Virus record (IMG/VR): IMGVR_UViG_3300025009_000242
Location: 1 to 39,490 of that record
Strand: one strand, 5' to 3'
Source: a virus
DNA: 39,490 nt
The position numbers and the translations under genes are program-made. Below, piece after piece: positions 1-7,533 of this stretch. Each line of letters begins with the position of its first letter. Position 1 is the stretch's first letter. The notes under the pieces are model-generated. The model was not told where the DNA came from. It was given only the letters and a program-made list of their open reading frames with translations, and did not search any database.

Positions 1-115
1 CCTCCCGCACAATCAACCGCTGCAGCCGGTCCTCCCCCGGAACCGCCACCTCCACCGTCCCCCCGCACAACTTGCAAAACCCCGTTTCACCCGTCAAAAC
101 CCTCACCTCATCCAT
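1..115 (-). CDS. N-terminal part of a zinc-finger protein split by the window edge
   Basis: The ATG at 115 follows GAGGGT at a 6-base spacing and opens 38 codons plus one base before the window ends. Residues 14-17 form a CKLC zinc-knuckle half. The leftover base plus the last two bases of the window complete a Gly codon, and the frame continues without a stop to 39195. If the molecule is circular, the full product is 136 residues (411 bases, exactly 137 codons). The function is unknown. The predicted helical C-terminal half and single CxxC pair resemble the other small zinc proteins of this operon. Confidence 0.8.
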   Translation of the reverse strand, partial: MDEVRVLTGETGFCKLCGGTVEVAVPGEDRLQRLIVRE

Positions 116-165
116 CTACATACCCTCGTTTCTAGACCCCTTTCCGGCCATCCTGGCAAACCCCT

Positions 166-241
166 GTAAGCGGCCCCGCTTGCGGCGTTCGCAATCCCGC
201 TTACTCGCTTGTATCGCACCCGCTTACCATCCCGCAAGCGG
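166..241. repeat. Array of CCGCTTRC 8-mers, candidate partition site
   Basis: Exact CCGCTTRC copies occur at 166-173 (reverse), 176-183, 197-204, 220-227 and 234-241 (reverse). A degenerate CGCTTG copy lies at 206-211. Several copies are 21-23 bases apart, about two helical turns. The array fills the only gap between the RHH gene (261-554) and the next leftward gene (start 115), close to ParA. RHH partner proteins of small ParA ATPases bind short repeats of this kind, so a parS-like centromere is the leading inference. An iteron origin or operator is the alternative. Confidence 0.55.
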
Positions 242-260
242 CATTTCATACCCAAAATAC

Positions 261-554
261 CTAATCATGAAACAGACCAAATTTCTGACTTTTCAGCGCA
301 GGACGCAGTTCTAGCACGCCGTTCTCATAATCGCTCAACGAATGCTCCAAAAACGCCCGCGCCACCTCGCCCACCGTTACACCCTTTTCCTCAGCAATCT
401 CCCGGATCCGCTCATTCAGCGCCTTCGGAATACCCCGGTAAGTCACCTGGCCCTTCTCCAGCCGCTGTTCCCGTTCCCACGTCCTGTCTCGCTTCGCCTT
501 CGGCGCAGGCCCCGGAATAAACGCCTCCGGCCTCGTAGGTTTCCTTCGCTCCAT
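261..554 (-). CDS. Ribbon-helix-helix DNA-binding protein, probable ParB/ParG-type partner
   Basis: This 97-residue protein has a basic, probably disordered N-terminus (about 1-35) followed by a ribbon-helix-helix-like segment: a strand (QVTYRGIP) and two helices (KALNERIREIAEEKG, TVGEVARAFLEHSL). The length and the flexible basic tail match ParG/omega-type centromere-binding proteins, which work with ParA ATPases lacking an N-terminal HTH. The ATG at 554 is preferred over the upstream one at 572 because GGAGGAAG sits just before it. It lies two genes downstream of parA and next to the 166-241 repeat array, its likely target. It may also autoregulate. An unrelated RHH regulator or antitoxin cannot be excluded, but no toxin-like gene is adjacent. 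Confidence 0.7.
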   Translation of the reverse strand: MERRKPTRPEAFIPGPAPKAKRDRTWEREQRLEKGQVTYRGIPKALNERIREIAEEKGVTVGEVARAFLEHSLSDYENGVLELRPALKSQKFGLFHD

Positions 555-594
555 CGCTTCTTCCTCCTTCATCTCATAAAGGTTTCTGTCGACC

Positions 595-795
595 CTATTC
601 CACGCTCATAATATCTTCGTACAACTCTGGCGTTCGCTCTCCCTTCTCGAACCGCATCCTTAGCCCCACAATAACACTCAGCGCAAACCACGGGCAGGCA
701 GCTGGATTTCTGACGAGTTCCCGGTAGCCCGCCTCGTATCTGTCCAAATGCTCTTTAGCCTTCTCCCAATCAAGTTCACCATCTATCTCGTTCAT
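595..795 (-). CDS. Small acidic hypothetical protein between parA and the RHH gene
   Basis: This 66-residue, mainly helical, acidic protein starts at an ATG preceded by GGGAAG. It lies between parA and the RHH gene in the same direction, so it is probably co-transcribed with the partition pair. I do not recognise the family. It has no cysteine pair and no clear transmembrane segment. A role as an accessory factor of the partition cassette is only suggested by position. Confidence 0.6.
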   Translation of the reverse strand: MNEIDGELDWEKAKEHLDRYEAGYRELVRNPAACPWFALSVIVGLRMRFEKGERTPELYEDIMSVE

Positions 796-811
796 ATTTC
801 ACTTCCCTTTT

Positions 812-844
812 CCCATCCGTTCCAATCCGTTCCCAAATCCGTTG
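812..844. repeat. AACGGAT-type degenerate repeat (3 units)
   Basis: Three copies of ATCCGTT (AACGGAT on the coding strand), spaced 9-11 bases apart, abut the stop codon of parA at 845. The same unit recurs at 2654, 4471, 30671, 33610 and 39198. Confidence 0.7.
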
Positions 845-1588
845 TCAGCTCTCCAGCACCTTATACACCAACTGCGCATACTCCGTCCCCGCCCTCGAAC
901 TCCCATCCACCTCCCAGATCGTCTTCCCCATCGCCGCGCACTCCCGCAAAATCGTCGCCCGGTGGATCGGCGTCAGCACCTGGTCACCGTACAGGTCCAC
1001 CAGGTCCTTGAGCGTAGCCAGGCTCTCCCGGGTGGTCACATCATAAAACGTAGGCAGCACCCCCAACAGCCTCCCCTCCCACCCCAGCTCCACATTCGCC
1101 TGCATCGTACTGACCGTCTGCGCCACCGCATCTGCACTCAGAAAATCTGTCGCCGTCGGCACCACCACCAGGTCCGCCGCAAACAGCGCCCTCTCCTGCA
1201 TCCCCCCCACACTCGGCGAAGTATCCATCACCACATACTCAAACTCCAGAGCCTTCAGCCAGGCCAATTGCTCCTTCAGCTCATTGATCCGCTTGTTCTG
1301 GGCGCTCCACAAAAGCTGGATAACGCCGGTAGATTTATCCCCCGGCAGCAGAGTCAATCCTTCCCGCTTCAGATGGCACAAAACATCCATAAGCGGCCGC
1401 CCTCCCACCAGGAAATTGAACAGTCCTGGCTCTGGCGTCAACCCCAGCGCCGTCGCACACTGCCCCTGCGGATCCAAATCCACCAGGCACACCACCTTTC
1501 CCCTCAGCGCCAGCCCATGCGCCAGCGTCACCGCAGTCGTCGTCTTCCCCACCCCGCCCTTTTGATTCGCAATGCAAATGGTCTTCAT
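845..1588 (-). CDS. parA: ParA-family partition ATPase (small type, no N-terminal HTH)
   Basis: This 247-residue MinD/ParA/Soj ATPase segregates low-copy replicons along the nucleoid together with a centromere-binding partner. The deviant Walker A motif KGGVGKTT begins at residue 10, the A' motif VDLDPQG lies near residue 35, and the Walker B-like VVMDTSPSVG follows. The protein begins directly with the P-loop strand and lacks the N-terminal DNA-binding domain of P1-type ParA. It is therefore the small class that pairs with RHH partners, matching the gene at 261-554. The ATG at 1588 is chosen because GGGAGGAAG precedes it; the frame runs four codons further to 1600. It overlaps the end of the upstream gene by four bases (ATGA). 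A parA gene in a phage usually means the prophage is maintained as a plasmid. Confidence 0.93.
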   Translation of the reverse strand: MKTICIANQKGGVGKTTTAVTLAHGLALRGKVVCLVDLDPQGQCATALGLTPEPGLFNFLVGGRPLMDVLCHLKREGLTLLPGDKSTGVIQLLWSAQNKRINELKEQLAWLKALEFEYVVMDTSPSVGGMQERALFAADLVVVPTATDFLSADAVAQTVSTMQANVELGWEGRLLGVLPTFYDVTTRESLATLKDLVDLYGDQVLTPIHRATILRECAAMGKTIWEVDGSSRAGTEYAQLVYKVLES

Positions 1589-1842
1589 TCTTCCTCCCAA
1601 CGCCGAATCGTCCTGATTGTCTTGTTCAGTGTCTCTTGCGCAAAATCCGCCAGCTCGTGATCAACAAAAATGCAGATACACGCACAATCCCCTTCCCACG
1701 CAGGCAGCAAATCCGTTGCGGGAATCTTCTTATGCCGCATCCCCGTACCCCCACAATATTTGCAGTTCTCCCTGGGCTCATGATGAGCCGTAGGAACCTT
1801 CTCCCGAATTTCATCCAGCGAGACACGATGCTGCTTGCTCAT
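1585..1842 (-). CDS. Small cysteine-rich hypothetical protein upstream of parA
   Basis: The 85-residue product has a CKYCGGTG motif near residue 27 and a further CACIC cluster near residue 53, suggesting a zinc-knuckle or DnaJ-like CxxCxGxG site. The C-terminal 30 residues look helical. Its end overlaps the parA start codon (ATGA), which implies translational coupling. The family is not recognised. It could be an accessory factor for ParA or just one of the many small zinc proteins in this genome. Confidence 0.6.
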   Translation of the reverse strand: MSKQHRVSLDEIREKVPTAHHEPRENCKYCGGTGMRHKKIPATDLLPAWEGDCACICIFVDHELADFAQETLNKTIRTIRRWEEE

Positions 1843-1845
1843 GCT

Positions 1846-2391
1846 TCACCCTTCCTGTATAGATCTTGGTGTTTGATTGAGTTTTACGTGATATTCAAGG
1901 TGATGAGATGAACACAGGACAAATAGATCGGATATTCGTTCTGTTCCCAGATTCTCATAAGTCCTATGATGGACATGTAAATCAGCCGAAGCAACCAAGT
2001 GGGTATTACAAAGTTGACAAGCATAGTCTGCATAGATAACAAGGATTTTCCTTCGCAGTTTCCAATACTTAGAATTCTCGTAAGCATTTCTTCGTTTGAT
2101 TGGAAATGAGTCTCCCCTCCATTCTTGCAGTACTATTTCGCTGATGGCTTCGTTTAATAAAATGCAAATAGCTTTCCGTAAACCTTCCATCCTGCGTTGT
2201 TGACTTTTCAACTCGTATATTCCATCTTTCTCAAGTAGCAATCTTGCAAGAGAATCAACATGGTTAGAAATTCCGGGAATGTCTGTTCCCTCGTACATAA
2301 AATACTGGGCAAGTTTTCTATATTCATCGCTCATCCGTTGAAAATCTGCCAAAAGTCTTGAAGCAACATTGCTGACGGTAGTAATTTCCAT
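1846..2391 (-). CDS. HNH endonuclease-like protein
   Basis: This 181-residue protein has a C-terminal HNH/McrA-type nuclease module. A CQLC zinc pair near residue 130 is followed by LHVHHRTYENLG, where the HH is the likely catalytic motif, and then LCSSHHLEYH. The N-terminal 110 residues are helical and unassigned. The coding sequence is visibly richer in A and T than its neighbours, which suggests recent transfer. Phage HNH enzymes can be homing nucleases, packaging cofactors or host-DNA nucleases. This one is far from the terminase genes, so a mobile or homing role is more likely. Confidence 0.75.
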   Translation of the reverse strand: MEITTVSNVASRLLADFQRMSDEYRKLAQYFMYEGTDIPGISNHVDSLARLLLEKDGIYELKSQQRRMEGLRKAICILLNEAISEIVLQEWRGDSFPIKRRNAYENSKYWKLRRKILVIYADYACQLCNTHLVASADLHVHHRTYENLGTERISDLFVLCSSHHLEYHVKLNQTPRSIQEG

Positions 2392-2393
2392 GC

Positions 2394-2639
2394 TTATACC
2401 TCTTCATATCCAGCAAAAGCATCCGACACCATATGACTGTCGTCTATCAACGCCAAAGAATTCAAGCCATCTGCAATCATTCCAATCACTTCTTGCCACA
2501 CCGATCCTCCATCATCAGTACTTTTCTCTACCAAGGCCCAACAGATCACAGTAAAGCGATTATTCGTTACCTGGTTTACTGCTTGCCACCCATTAGCCGG
2601 AATGATTTGTAAAATTTTTACTTCCACATCTTTTCCCAT
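2394..2639 (-). CDS. Hypothetical protein paired with the HNH gene
   Basis: This 81-residue protein starts at the ATG at 2639, preceded by GGAGG; the frame runs on to 2666. The sequence has alternating strands (VEVKILQIIPANGW, RFTVICWALVEK) and an acidic end, resembling small alpha-beta proteins. The family is unknown. It shares the lower GC of the HNH gene two bases downstream, so the two may have arrived together. Confidence 0.6.
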   Translation of the reverse strand: MGKDVEVKILQIIPANGWQAVNQVTNNRFTVICWALVEKSTDDGGSVWQEVIGMIADGLNSLALIDDSHMVSDAFAGYEEV

Positions 2640-2653
2640 CTTTGCCTCCGTTC

Positions 2654-2709
2654 CCATCCGTTCCACATCCGTTGACCCTGTGCGCCCTGTGCTTCCCTGT
2701 GCCTGTCAC
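2654..2709. repeat. AACGGAT repeat followed by CACAGGG-type repeat
   Basis: Two ATCCGTT units (2656-2675) are followed by a C-rich short-period stretch with several CCTGTG/CCCTGT units up to 2709. It fills the gap between two genes and overlaps the stop codon (2706-2708) of the gene that starts at 4055. Confidence 0.6.
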
Positions 2710-4055
2710 CTATTCACCCTCCCCTCATCCTGGGGTGGGGTAGGGGCCCCCTCCAGCTCCCACAGCAGATCACCCAAATTCCTGTCCCCCAGCAGCTTCG
2801 TCCCCACCCTCTCCACCATAATCACCATCGCCCGCTGCTCCAGGTAACCCGCCGCCCGCTGCCACCGTTCGCTCGTCCAACCATCCAGCTTCCTCCACGT
2901 CGGGATAATCACCCCCTCCTCCCCCATCACCCCGATCGCCGCCCGCACCAGCTCCACCGCCTGCCCCTCCAGGCTCACCCCTGGGCTGCTCGTCGCCGTC
3001 ACCCCATTCTTCGAAATAGACACCACCCCCTGCGCCCTCCGCGCCCACCTCGCACCTATCAGGCTGCCATCCTGTCCACCCTGCCCATCCCTGTTAAATC
3101 TTCCCCCCGCCGCCAGCGCCAGCAAATGCCACTTATAAGCCTCCAACTGCGGATCCCAGATCTGCGCCGCCGGTCCCTGCCGCGTATCCACAATCGATAC
3201 ATCGATCCGGTCCTTCTCGATCCGCCAATCCACCCACTTCGCCGCCAGCCTGGCCGCCACATACGCCAGCCCCAAAATTGACGCAGCCCCCGCAATCGCC
3301 CACCAGGTATTTCGACCCGCCTGCGCCTGGCTCTCCGCCTTCGCCGCCTCCAGCTCCACCGCCAGCGCTTCCAGCTCCATCGCCTCCGGCGTCTCCGTCT
3401 TCCAGTACGCCGTCAGCTGCAGCCCCACCTGCCGGGTCGCCTCATCCACCCGCATCTGCTGCTCCACCCACGCCTGGGTCACCCGCGCCTCCGTCTGCAC
3501 CGCCCCGATCGCCGTCTGCGTCCCCCCCGCCGCTCCCGCAATCTCCGTTAGCCTCAACTCCACTACCGACCGGTCCTCCTCAAACTGGGCCGTCATCGCC
3601 GCATACTGCCTGGCCACCTCCACCTCCGTCGCCCTGATCGCCGCATCCGCCGCCAACTGCGTCGCCTTCGCCAGCTCTCCCTCATAATACGGGTCATGAC
3701 CCTGCAGCCCAGCCGTAGCCGCAGGCGGCTGCAGGGGCTGTTCCACCGCCGAACAGCTAGCCATCAGCCACGCCCCCGCGCACAGCGCCGCAATCACCGC
3801 CAACCCACCAACCCACCAACCCACCATCCCACTCGATGTCCTCTTCGCCATCCCTACCTCCTTCCTCGTTCCATCCTGTCCATCCCTGTTAAATCCCTCT
3901 TCCCTACCCGCCGAAGCCCAATACCCCATCTCCCCCCTCTCCTCCTCCGTCACCTCCCCCTCCGGCAGCCACGTCGAAAACTCGATCCACTCCTCCGTCT
4001 CCGGATTCACCGGATCATCCAATGTCCAGTTGAACTCCAGCCCGTCATAGTCCAT
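2706..4055 (-). CDS. Membrane-anchored coiled-coil protein, possibly a fusion of two genes
   Basis: The open frame encodes 449 residues. Residues 1-68 are acidic and soluble. A second ATG at residue 69 (base 3851) has its own excellent site, GGAAGGAGG. After it comes a hydrophobic segment (about 77-100) ending in MASC, close to a lipobox but not consensus. Then follow about 130 residues of coiled coil, a second membrane segment (about 250-270) and a soluble C-terminal domain of about 150 residues that may be winged-helix-like. The first start also has a good site (GAGGTGAGGG), so two initiation points are plausible. Short repeats lie exactly at the join (3871-3895) and in the first membrane segment (3801-3830), suggesting repeat insertion fused a small gene to a membrane gene. 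The function is unknown; a membrane-linked replication or exclusion role is speculation. Confidence 0.6.
   Translation of the reverse strand: MDYDGLEFNWTLDDPVNPETEEWIEFSTWLPEGEVTEEERGEMGYWASAGREEGFNRDGQDGTRKEVGMAKRTSSGMVGWWVGGLAVIAALCAGAWLMASCSAVEQPLQPPAATAGLQGHDPYYEGELAKATQLAADAAIRATEVEVARQYAAMTAQFEEDRSVVELRLTEIAGAAGGTQTAIGAVQTEARVTQAWVEQQMRVDEATRQVGLQLTAYWKTETPEAMELEALAVELEAAKAESQAQAGRNTWWAIAGAASILGLAYVAARLAAKWVDWRIEKDRIDVSIVDTRQGPAAQIWDPQLEAYKWHLLALAAGGRFNRDGQGGQDGSLIGARWARRAQGVVSISKNGVTATSSPGVSLEGQAVELVRAAIGVMGEEGVIIPTWRKLDGWTSERWQRAAGYLEQRAMVIMVERVGTKLLGDRNLGDLLWELEGAPTPPQDEGRVNR
3068..3100. repeat. ACAGGGATGG-type degenerate repeat inside a coding region
   Basis: A CATCCTGTCC / CCATCCCTGTTAAAT short-period stretch. 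It is translated as an N-R-D-G-Q-G-G-Q-D-G linker in the membrane coiled-coil protein, and a second copy of the unit lies in the same gene at 3871-3895. Confidence 0.6.
3801..3830. repeat. GTTGGTGGGTTGG-type tandem repeat encoding part of a membrane segment
   Basis: Three consecutive CAACCCAC units (8-base period). On the coding strand they encode the start of the first membrane segment (MVGWWVGGL). A related stretch occurs at 29612-29668. Confidence 0.6.
3871..3895. repeat. Second copy of the ACAGGGATGG repeat
   Basis: It reads CCATCCTGTCC then CATCCCTGTTAAATC. It lies just upstream of the internal ribosome-binding site and ATG at 3851 and is translated as F-N-R-D-G-Q-D-G, almost the same peptide as the copy at 3068-3100. 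Confidence 0.6.
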
Positions 4056-4101
4056 CCCTCACCTCACCCGTAAGCCCAGTCGCCTGGGCCAATGTACCTT
4101 C

Positions 4102-4447
4102 GATGAACCTTTCATTCATCAGGTTCATCCGGGTTCATCGCGCCTACCCATAGCATCTAAAACGTACACCGATAACCTCATACTTAATTAAAAAGGTTCA
4201 TCAATACACTAAAAACAGAGCAAAAACCCGCTTTCCAACCCATTTTTCGCCCCGCAAAACCGGATAATAACCCTCCGCGATGAACCCATGAACCCCATGA
4301 ACCCCGTTTCCGGTCACCCAAACCAGCATTTAGATAGTAAGTTCGGAAACACGCAATAAGGCAATGCGTGAAACCAAAAAACACTATCAAAATAAAACCC
4401 TCCGCCCCAAATCCCCAAAAAGGTTCATCCAGGTACATCGGTTCATC
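4102..4447. repeat. GGTTCATC iteron-like array in a 420-base gap; origin candidate
   Basis: Seven exact copies of GGTTCATC (either strand) lie at 4102-4109, 4122-4129, 4132-4139, 4195-4202, 4279-4286, 4422-4429 and 4440-4447. Near-copies lie at 4287-4294, 4296-4303 and 4432-4439. They flank an A/T-rich stretch (about 4150-4260 and 4330-4420), unusual in this GC-rich genome. The gap lies just downstream of the primase-helicase gene, and no convincing gene occupies 4056-4476. Iterons plus an A/T-rich region beside a primase fit a replication origin. The array could instead be another dispersed repeat family. Confidence 0.5.
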
Positions 4448-4470
4448 TCCCAAGCCGTGTTCTGTACGGC

Positions 4471-4494
4471 CCCGTTCTATCCGTTCTCATCCGC
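4471..4494. repeat. AACGGAT repeat at the primase 3' end
   Basis: Repeat units overlap the last codons and stop of the primase gene. The coding strand reads GATGAGAACGGATAG, so the repeat supplies the terminal D-E-N-G and the TAG stop. The portal gene ends with the same four residues from a sister repeat. Confidence 0.65.
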
Positions 4495-7410
4495 CGCCAG
4501 CCCCTGATCACCGCTGCCCCCTAACCCGTACTTCAACTTCAACGCCGCAAATTTATCCTCGTTGTAAATCACCACATACCCCGCCGCCATTCTCTTCGAT
4601 GGCAGTTGCAGCGTCTGCCGGGCAATCTTCCCCACCGTCTGGCTGGTCGTCCCCCGCCGTTTCCGCTTCTTCCCATCGTCATCCTCGCCCTCATCCTCCG
4701 CCACATTCATCTCATCCATCAGCTCGTTCACCACCTTCGTAATGTACTTGGTATAGGCATAGTAGATCTCTCCCCACCCCTCGAAAAACCCCTTATTCAA
4801 AAATGGCATATATTTCGGCTGCTCCCGGATCGCCACCAGAGCATCCATCACCCTCGCATCCAGCCCCATGCTGCGCTCCAGGATCAGCTCATCATTCAGC
4901 GACCTCACGAACGATGTCACATCCCGCATCAGCTCCGGGTCATCCCTCGCAATCGCCTTCAGCGGCATCGCCACCTGGTTCAACCGTGCCGGCACCGCCA
5001 GGTCCATCAAATCCTCCGTTACCGCAATCTCCGGCTGCCACTTCGCCAGCCGCCATCTCAACAGCAGGTTGCGGATTTGCAGCGCCTGATCGTAGAACTC
5101 CTGGTTCAGATGCAGCACCACCCCTGCCCGCTTCAGCTCCATACTCTCCTTTGCCATAAGCTGCACCGTCAGACACCGGCTGCTCACCGCCTTATCCTTG
5201 AAATCCCCCCGCATCGCAATCAGCTTCGGCCCAAAAATGTTGTACACCTTGTTCTCATACGCCCGTGTCCCATCCGCCAGGATCACATCGCTCAGTCGCC
5301 ACACCGGCGTGCCCTTCATCGCACCCATATTCAAAATCTTGATCAGATCGTTCGCCATATCCCCCCCGTCCGCCAGGTCCATCTCATCCATGAACGCCGT
5401 CCCTCGAAACTCGTCCAGCGCCCGGAAGACACTCGCCGCCGTTCCCGCCCCGCCCGTGCTCATCATCCTGTAGCACACGTGCCCAATCCGCTTCATCAGC
5501 TCGCTTTTGCCGCTTCCATAGTCCCCCGTCGCCCGCAAATACGGAATCGCATTGAAACTATCGTGCAGCCAGGTCAGCAGCACATAATAAGCCGCCATCC
5601 GCCCAAAGAACTTATCGTCCAGCAAGTAGTAGCGGTGGATAAAGCTCTCCACAATCGCCACCAGCTCCCGTGTGCTCTTGAGCTGCCCCAGCTTCGATGG
5701 AAACAGGACCGCCTTCAGGATAATCAGGCTGTTGGGCGTCTTCGGGATATACCGTTTCCCCTCCAGGTCGAGCTGGTCGGCCACATCCACCTTTCCCTCC
5801 GGGTCTCGAAAAGCGAACTTCGCCACCCCCTCTTCTTCGTCCCACATATACTCCACCAACCACCCGTCGATATACCCCCCCAGTGTTTCGACCACCTCCT
5901 CCGCTTCCCTGGTCGCCTTCGTGCTCTCCGACGCCGCCGTCTTCAGCAGATTGTTATACTGACTGATCCCCAGATGCATCCGCCTCGCCAGCTCATCCCG
6001 GTACCGGCTCTGCATCAACTTCGGCATTTGAGCGATCAATTGGAACGCAAACAGCGTGGCATCATCCCCCGCCGTCCCCCGCTGCGTCCCTGCCCAGTGC
6101 GCCACCATCACCGCAAACGGCGGAGCATTATCCAGCAGCTCCCTCACCGCCTCCCCCGTCGTATCCTTCCCCTCTTTCCCATTCTGTCCATCCTGTAGGC
6201 CGTCCCCGGCCGTAACCCTGTTCTCTTCCCTCTTCAACCACACCAAATAATCATTCGCATCCTTCACCTTCTTTCCCCCCTCTAGGGTCTGCTCCGGCCA
6301 ATAAATAATCCTGCCCATCGGCCCAAACACCTTTGCCAGCGGCCATGGATCGTTCCGGTTCCCCTCCAGCGCCTCAATCCCTGCTTTATCCCGATCCATC
6401 CCCAGGTAAAAATCTTTATGACGTTCCCGCAGGTCCGCCATCGTACCGGCCATATCCGCATCCTTCAAACTCGTGCCCAATGTTGCCACTGCCGGAATCT
6501 TCCACTCCGCCAGGCTCACCCCATCCCCCGGCCCCTCCACCACCACGCACTCATCCGCCTTACGCCCGTATGCGTGGTTGTAAAACGGCTGCCTGGGGCC
6601 TGCCAGCTCCTTATACGGGTTCCAACTCTTCACAACCTTCACCGGCTCCCCCTCTCTCTGGTACTCCTCCGCTCCAAAGATGTTCCTCCCGCTGATGTAC
6701 ACCAGCCGCCCCCCATACCAGTGCGGATACACCAGCCTGGTGCGCCCCATCATCCCGCTGATACTCCCCCACGAGATCCAGTCCTCCCGCACGCTGATCC
6801 CCCAGTGCTGTCCCCATCCCCGCACGTCCCCCTTGAACCCCAGTACGCACACCGCCTGCGGGCTCTCCGGGTCGATACTATGCAAGTTAAATTCGCCCCT
6901 CATATCCCCAAAAGCAGCAGAAGAAGCCCGCCCCGAGAACCCCAGCCCCGCCTCCCGGATCGTCTCATCGCTCCAGCCCCTGCTGCGCACATATCCCAGC
7001 GCGTCTTCATCCTTCCACAGCCAGCACGCCATCAGCCTTTGCGCCACCGCCCAGGTCTCCTCCCGCACCCTGGCCGCCAGTCGCTTTTCCTGGCTCTGCT
7101 CACTCGGCGCAAACCGGGCTGGCATATCCAACTTCGCCCGATCCGCCAGCCATTGCAGCGCACTCCAGAAATCCATCTTCTTGCGCGCCTCCAACCAGTT
7201 GAACACGTCTCCCCGTTCCCCCGTCCGGTTCCAGACGTAATACCCCTCCTCAACGTTCACCTTCAGGCTGTCGTGCGTCTCGCCTTGCAAATACCTCCCC
7301 CCCGCCCGCCGCCTCAAGCGGAACTCAGCCCCCCCGGTCAGCTCGATGATGTCCTCGATTGGGTTGGCCGCCTTGACCCGTTCAATGAAGTCCTGAAAAT
7401 CTACGTCCAA
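4477..7410 (-). CDS. Primase-helicase fusion with degenerate CHC2 zinc domain
   Basis: This 977-residue replication protein makes primers and probably unwinds the fork. Residues 5-95 align by pattern with the DnaG CHC2 zinc-binding domain (motifs DIIEL, GDVFNWL, ALQWLADRA), but all the usual zinc cysteines are absent. A TOPRIM domain follows, with E292 in VVVEGPGDG and D339/D341 in GMDRDKAG. A helicase-type P-loop ATPase has GDYGSGKS at 629-636 and Walker B FMDE at about 673-676. A basic, acidic-patched linker and a small C-terminal domain end the protein. I chose TTG at 7410 because GGAGGG precedes it and the domain starts there. The open frame reaches TTG 7545 without any good site. A repeat at 6178-6197 encodes the linker between primase and helicase. 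Confidence 0.85.
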   Translation of the reverse strand: MDVDFQDFIERVKAANPIEDIIELTGGAEFRLRRRAGGRYLQGETHDSLKVNVEEGYYVWNRTGERGDVFNWLEARKKMDFWSALQWLADRAKLDMPARFAPSEQSQEKRLAARVREETWAVAQRLMACWLWKDEDALGYVRSRGWSDETIREAGLGFSGRASSAAFGDMRGEFNLHSIDPESPQAVCVLGFKGDVRGWGQHWGISVREDWISWGSISGMMGRTRLVYPHWYGGRLVYISGRNIFGAEEYQREGEPVKVVKSWNPYKELAGPRQPFYNHAYGRKADECVVVEGPGDGVSLAEWKIPAVATLGTSLKDADMAGTMADLRERHKDFYLGMDRDKAGIEALEGNRNDPWPLAKVFGPMGRIIYWPEQTLEGGKKVKDANDYLVWLKREENRVTAGDGLQDGQNGKEGKDTTGEAVRELLDNAPPFAVMVAHWAGTQRGTAGDDATLFAFQLIAQMPKLMQSRYRDELARRMHLGISQYNNLLKTAASESTKATREAEEVVETLGGYIDGWLVEYMWDEEEGVAKFAFRDPEGKVDVADQLDLEGKRYIPKTPNSLIILKAVLFPSKLGQLKSTRELVAIVESFIHRYYLLDDKFFGRMAAYYVLLTWLHDSFNAIPYLRATGDYGSGKSELMKRIGHVCYRMMSTGGAGTAASVFRALDEFRGTAFMDEMDLADGGDMANDLIKILNMGAMKGTPVWRLSDVILADGTRAYENKVYNIFGPKLIAMRGDFKDKAVSSRCLTVQLMAKESMELKRAGVVLHLNQEFYDQALQIRNLLLRWRLAKWQPEIAVTEDLMDLAVPARLNQVAMPLKAIARDDPELMRDVTSFVRSLNDELILERSMGLDARVMDALVAIREQPKYMPFLNKGFFEGWGEIYYAYTKYITKVVNELMDEMNVAEDEGEDDDGKKRKRRGTTSQTVGKIARQTLQLPSKRMAAGYVVIYNEDKFAALKLKYGLGGSGDQGLAADENG
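6178..6197. repeat. GGATGGACAG-type repeat within the primase-helicase linker
   Basis: A short CATTCTGTCCATCCTGTA stretch of the same family as 3068-3100 and 3871-3895. It encodes L-Q-D-G-Q-N-G in the hinge between the TOPRIM and helicase domains, where an insertion would be tolerated. Confidence 0.5.
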
Positions 7411-7533
7411 TTTACCCTCCGCCACAAAGCCGTTTCTACAAAACCGCCATGAATTTCCGGCGCCCTCAAATCGGGGGGTGGGGGGTAAGAGCAAATGAAA
7501 GGTGACCCCGCTCTCCAACCCCGCCCCCATCGT

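Noticed and set aside
842-1660. Long rightward open frame of 272 codons opposite parA
   Set aside because: It is an Arg/His/Pro-rich shadow of the parA gene caused by high GC. It lacks a ribosome-binding site and a domain. The same reason removes many other + strand frames, for example 4606-6198, 6418-7452, 9632-10657, 10658-11758, 21811-22917, 25895-26959 and 27660-28778.
4184-4453. 89-codon leftward frame in the iteron gap
   Set aside because: Its composition is atypical (many Phe, Gly and Trp from repeats), there is only a weak ribosome-binding site, and it runs through the GGTTCATC copies. A non-coding origin region is more likely.
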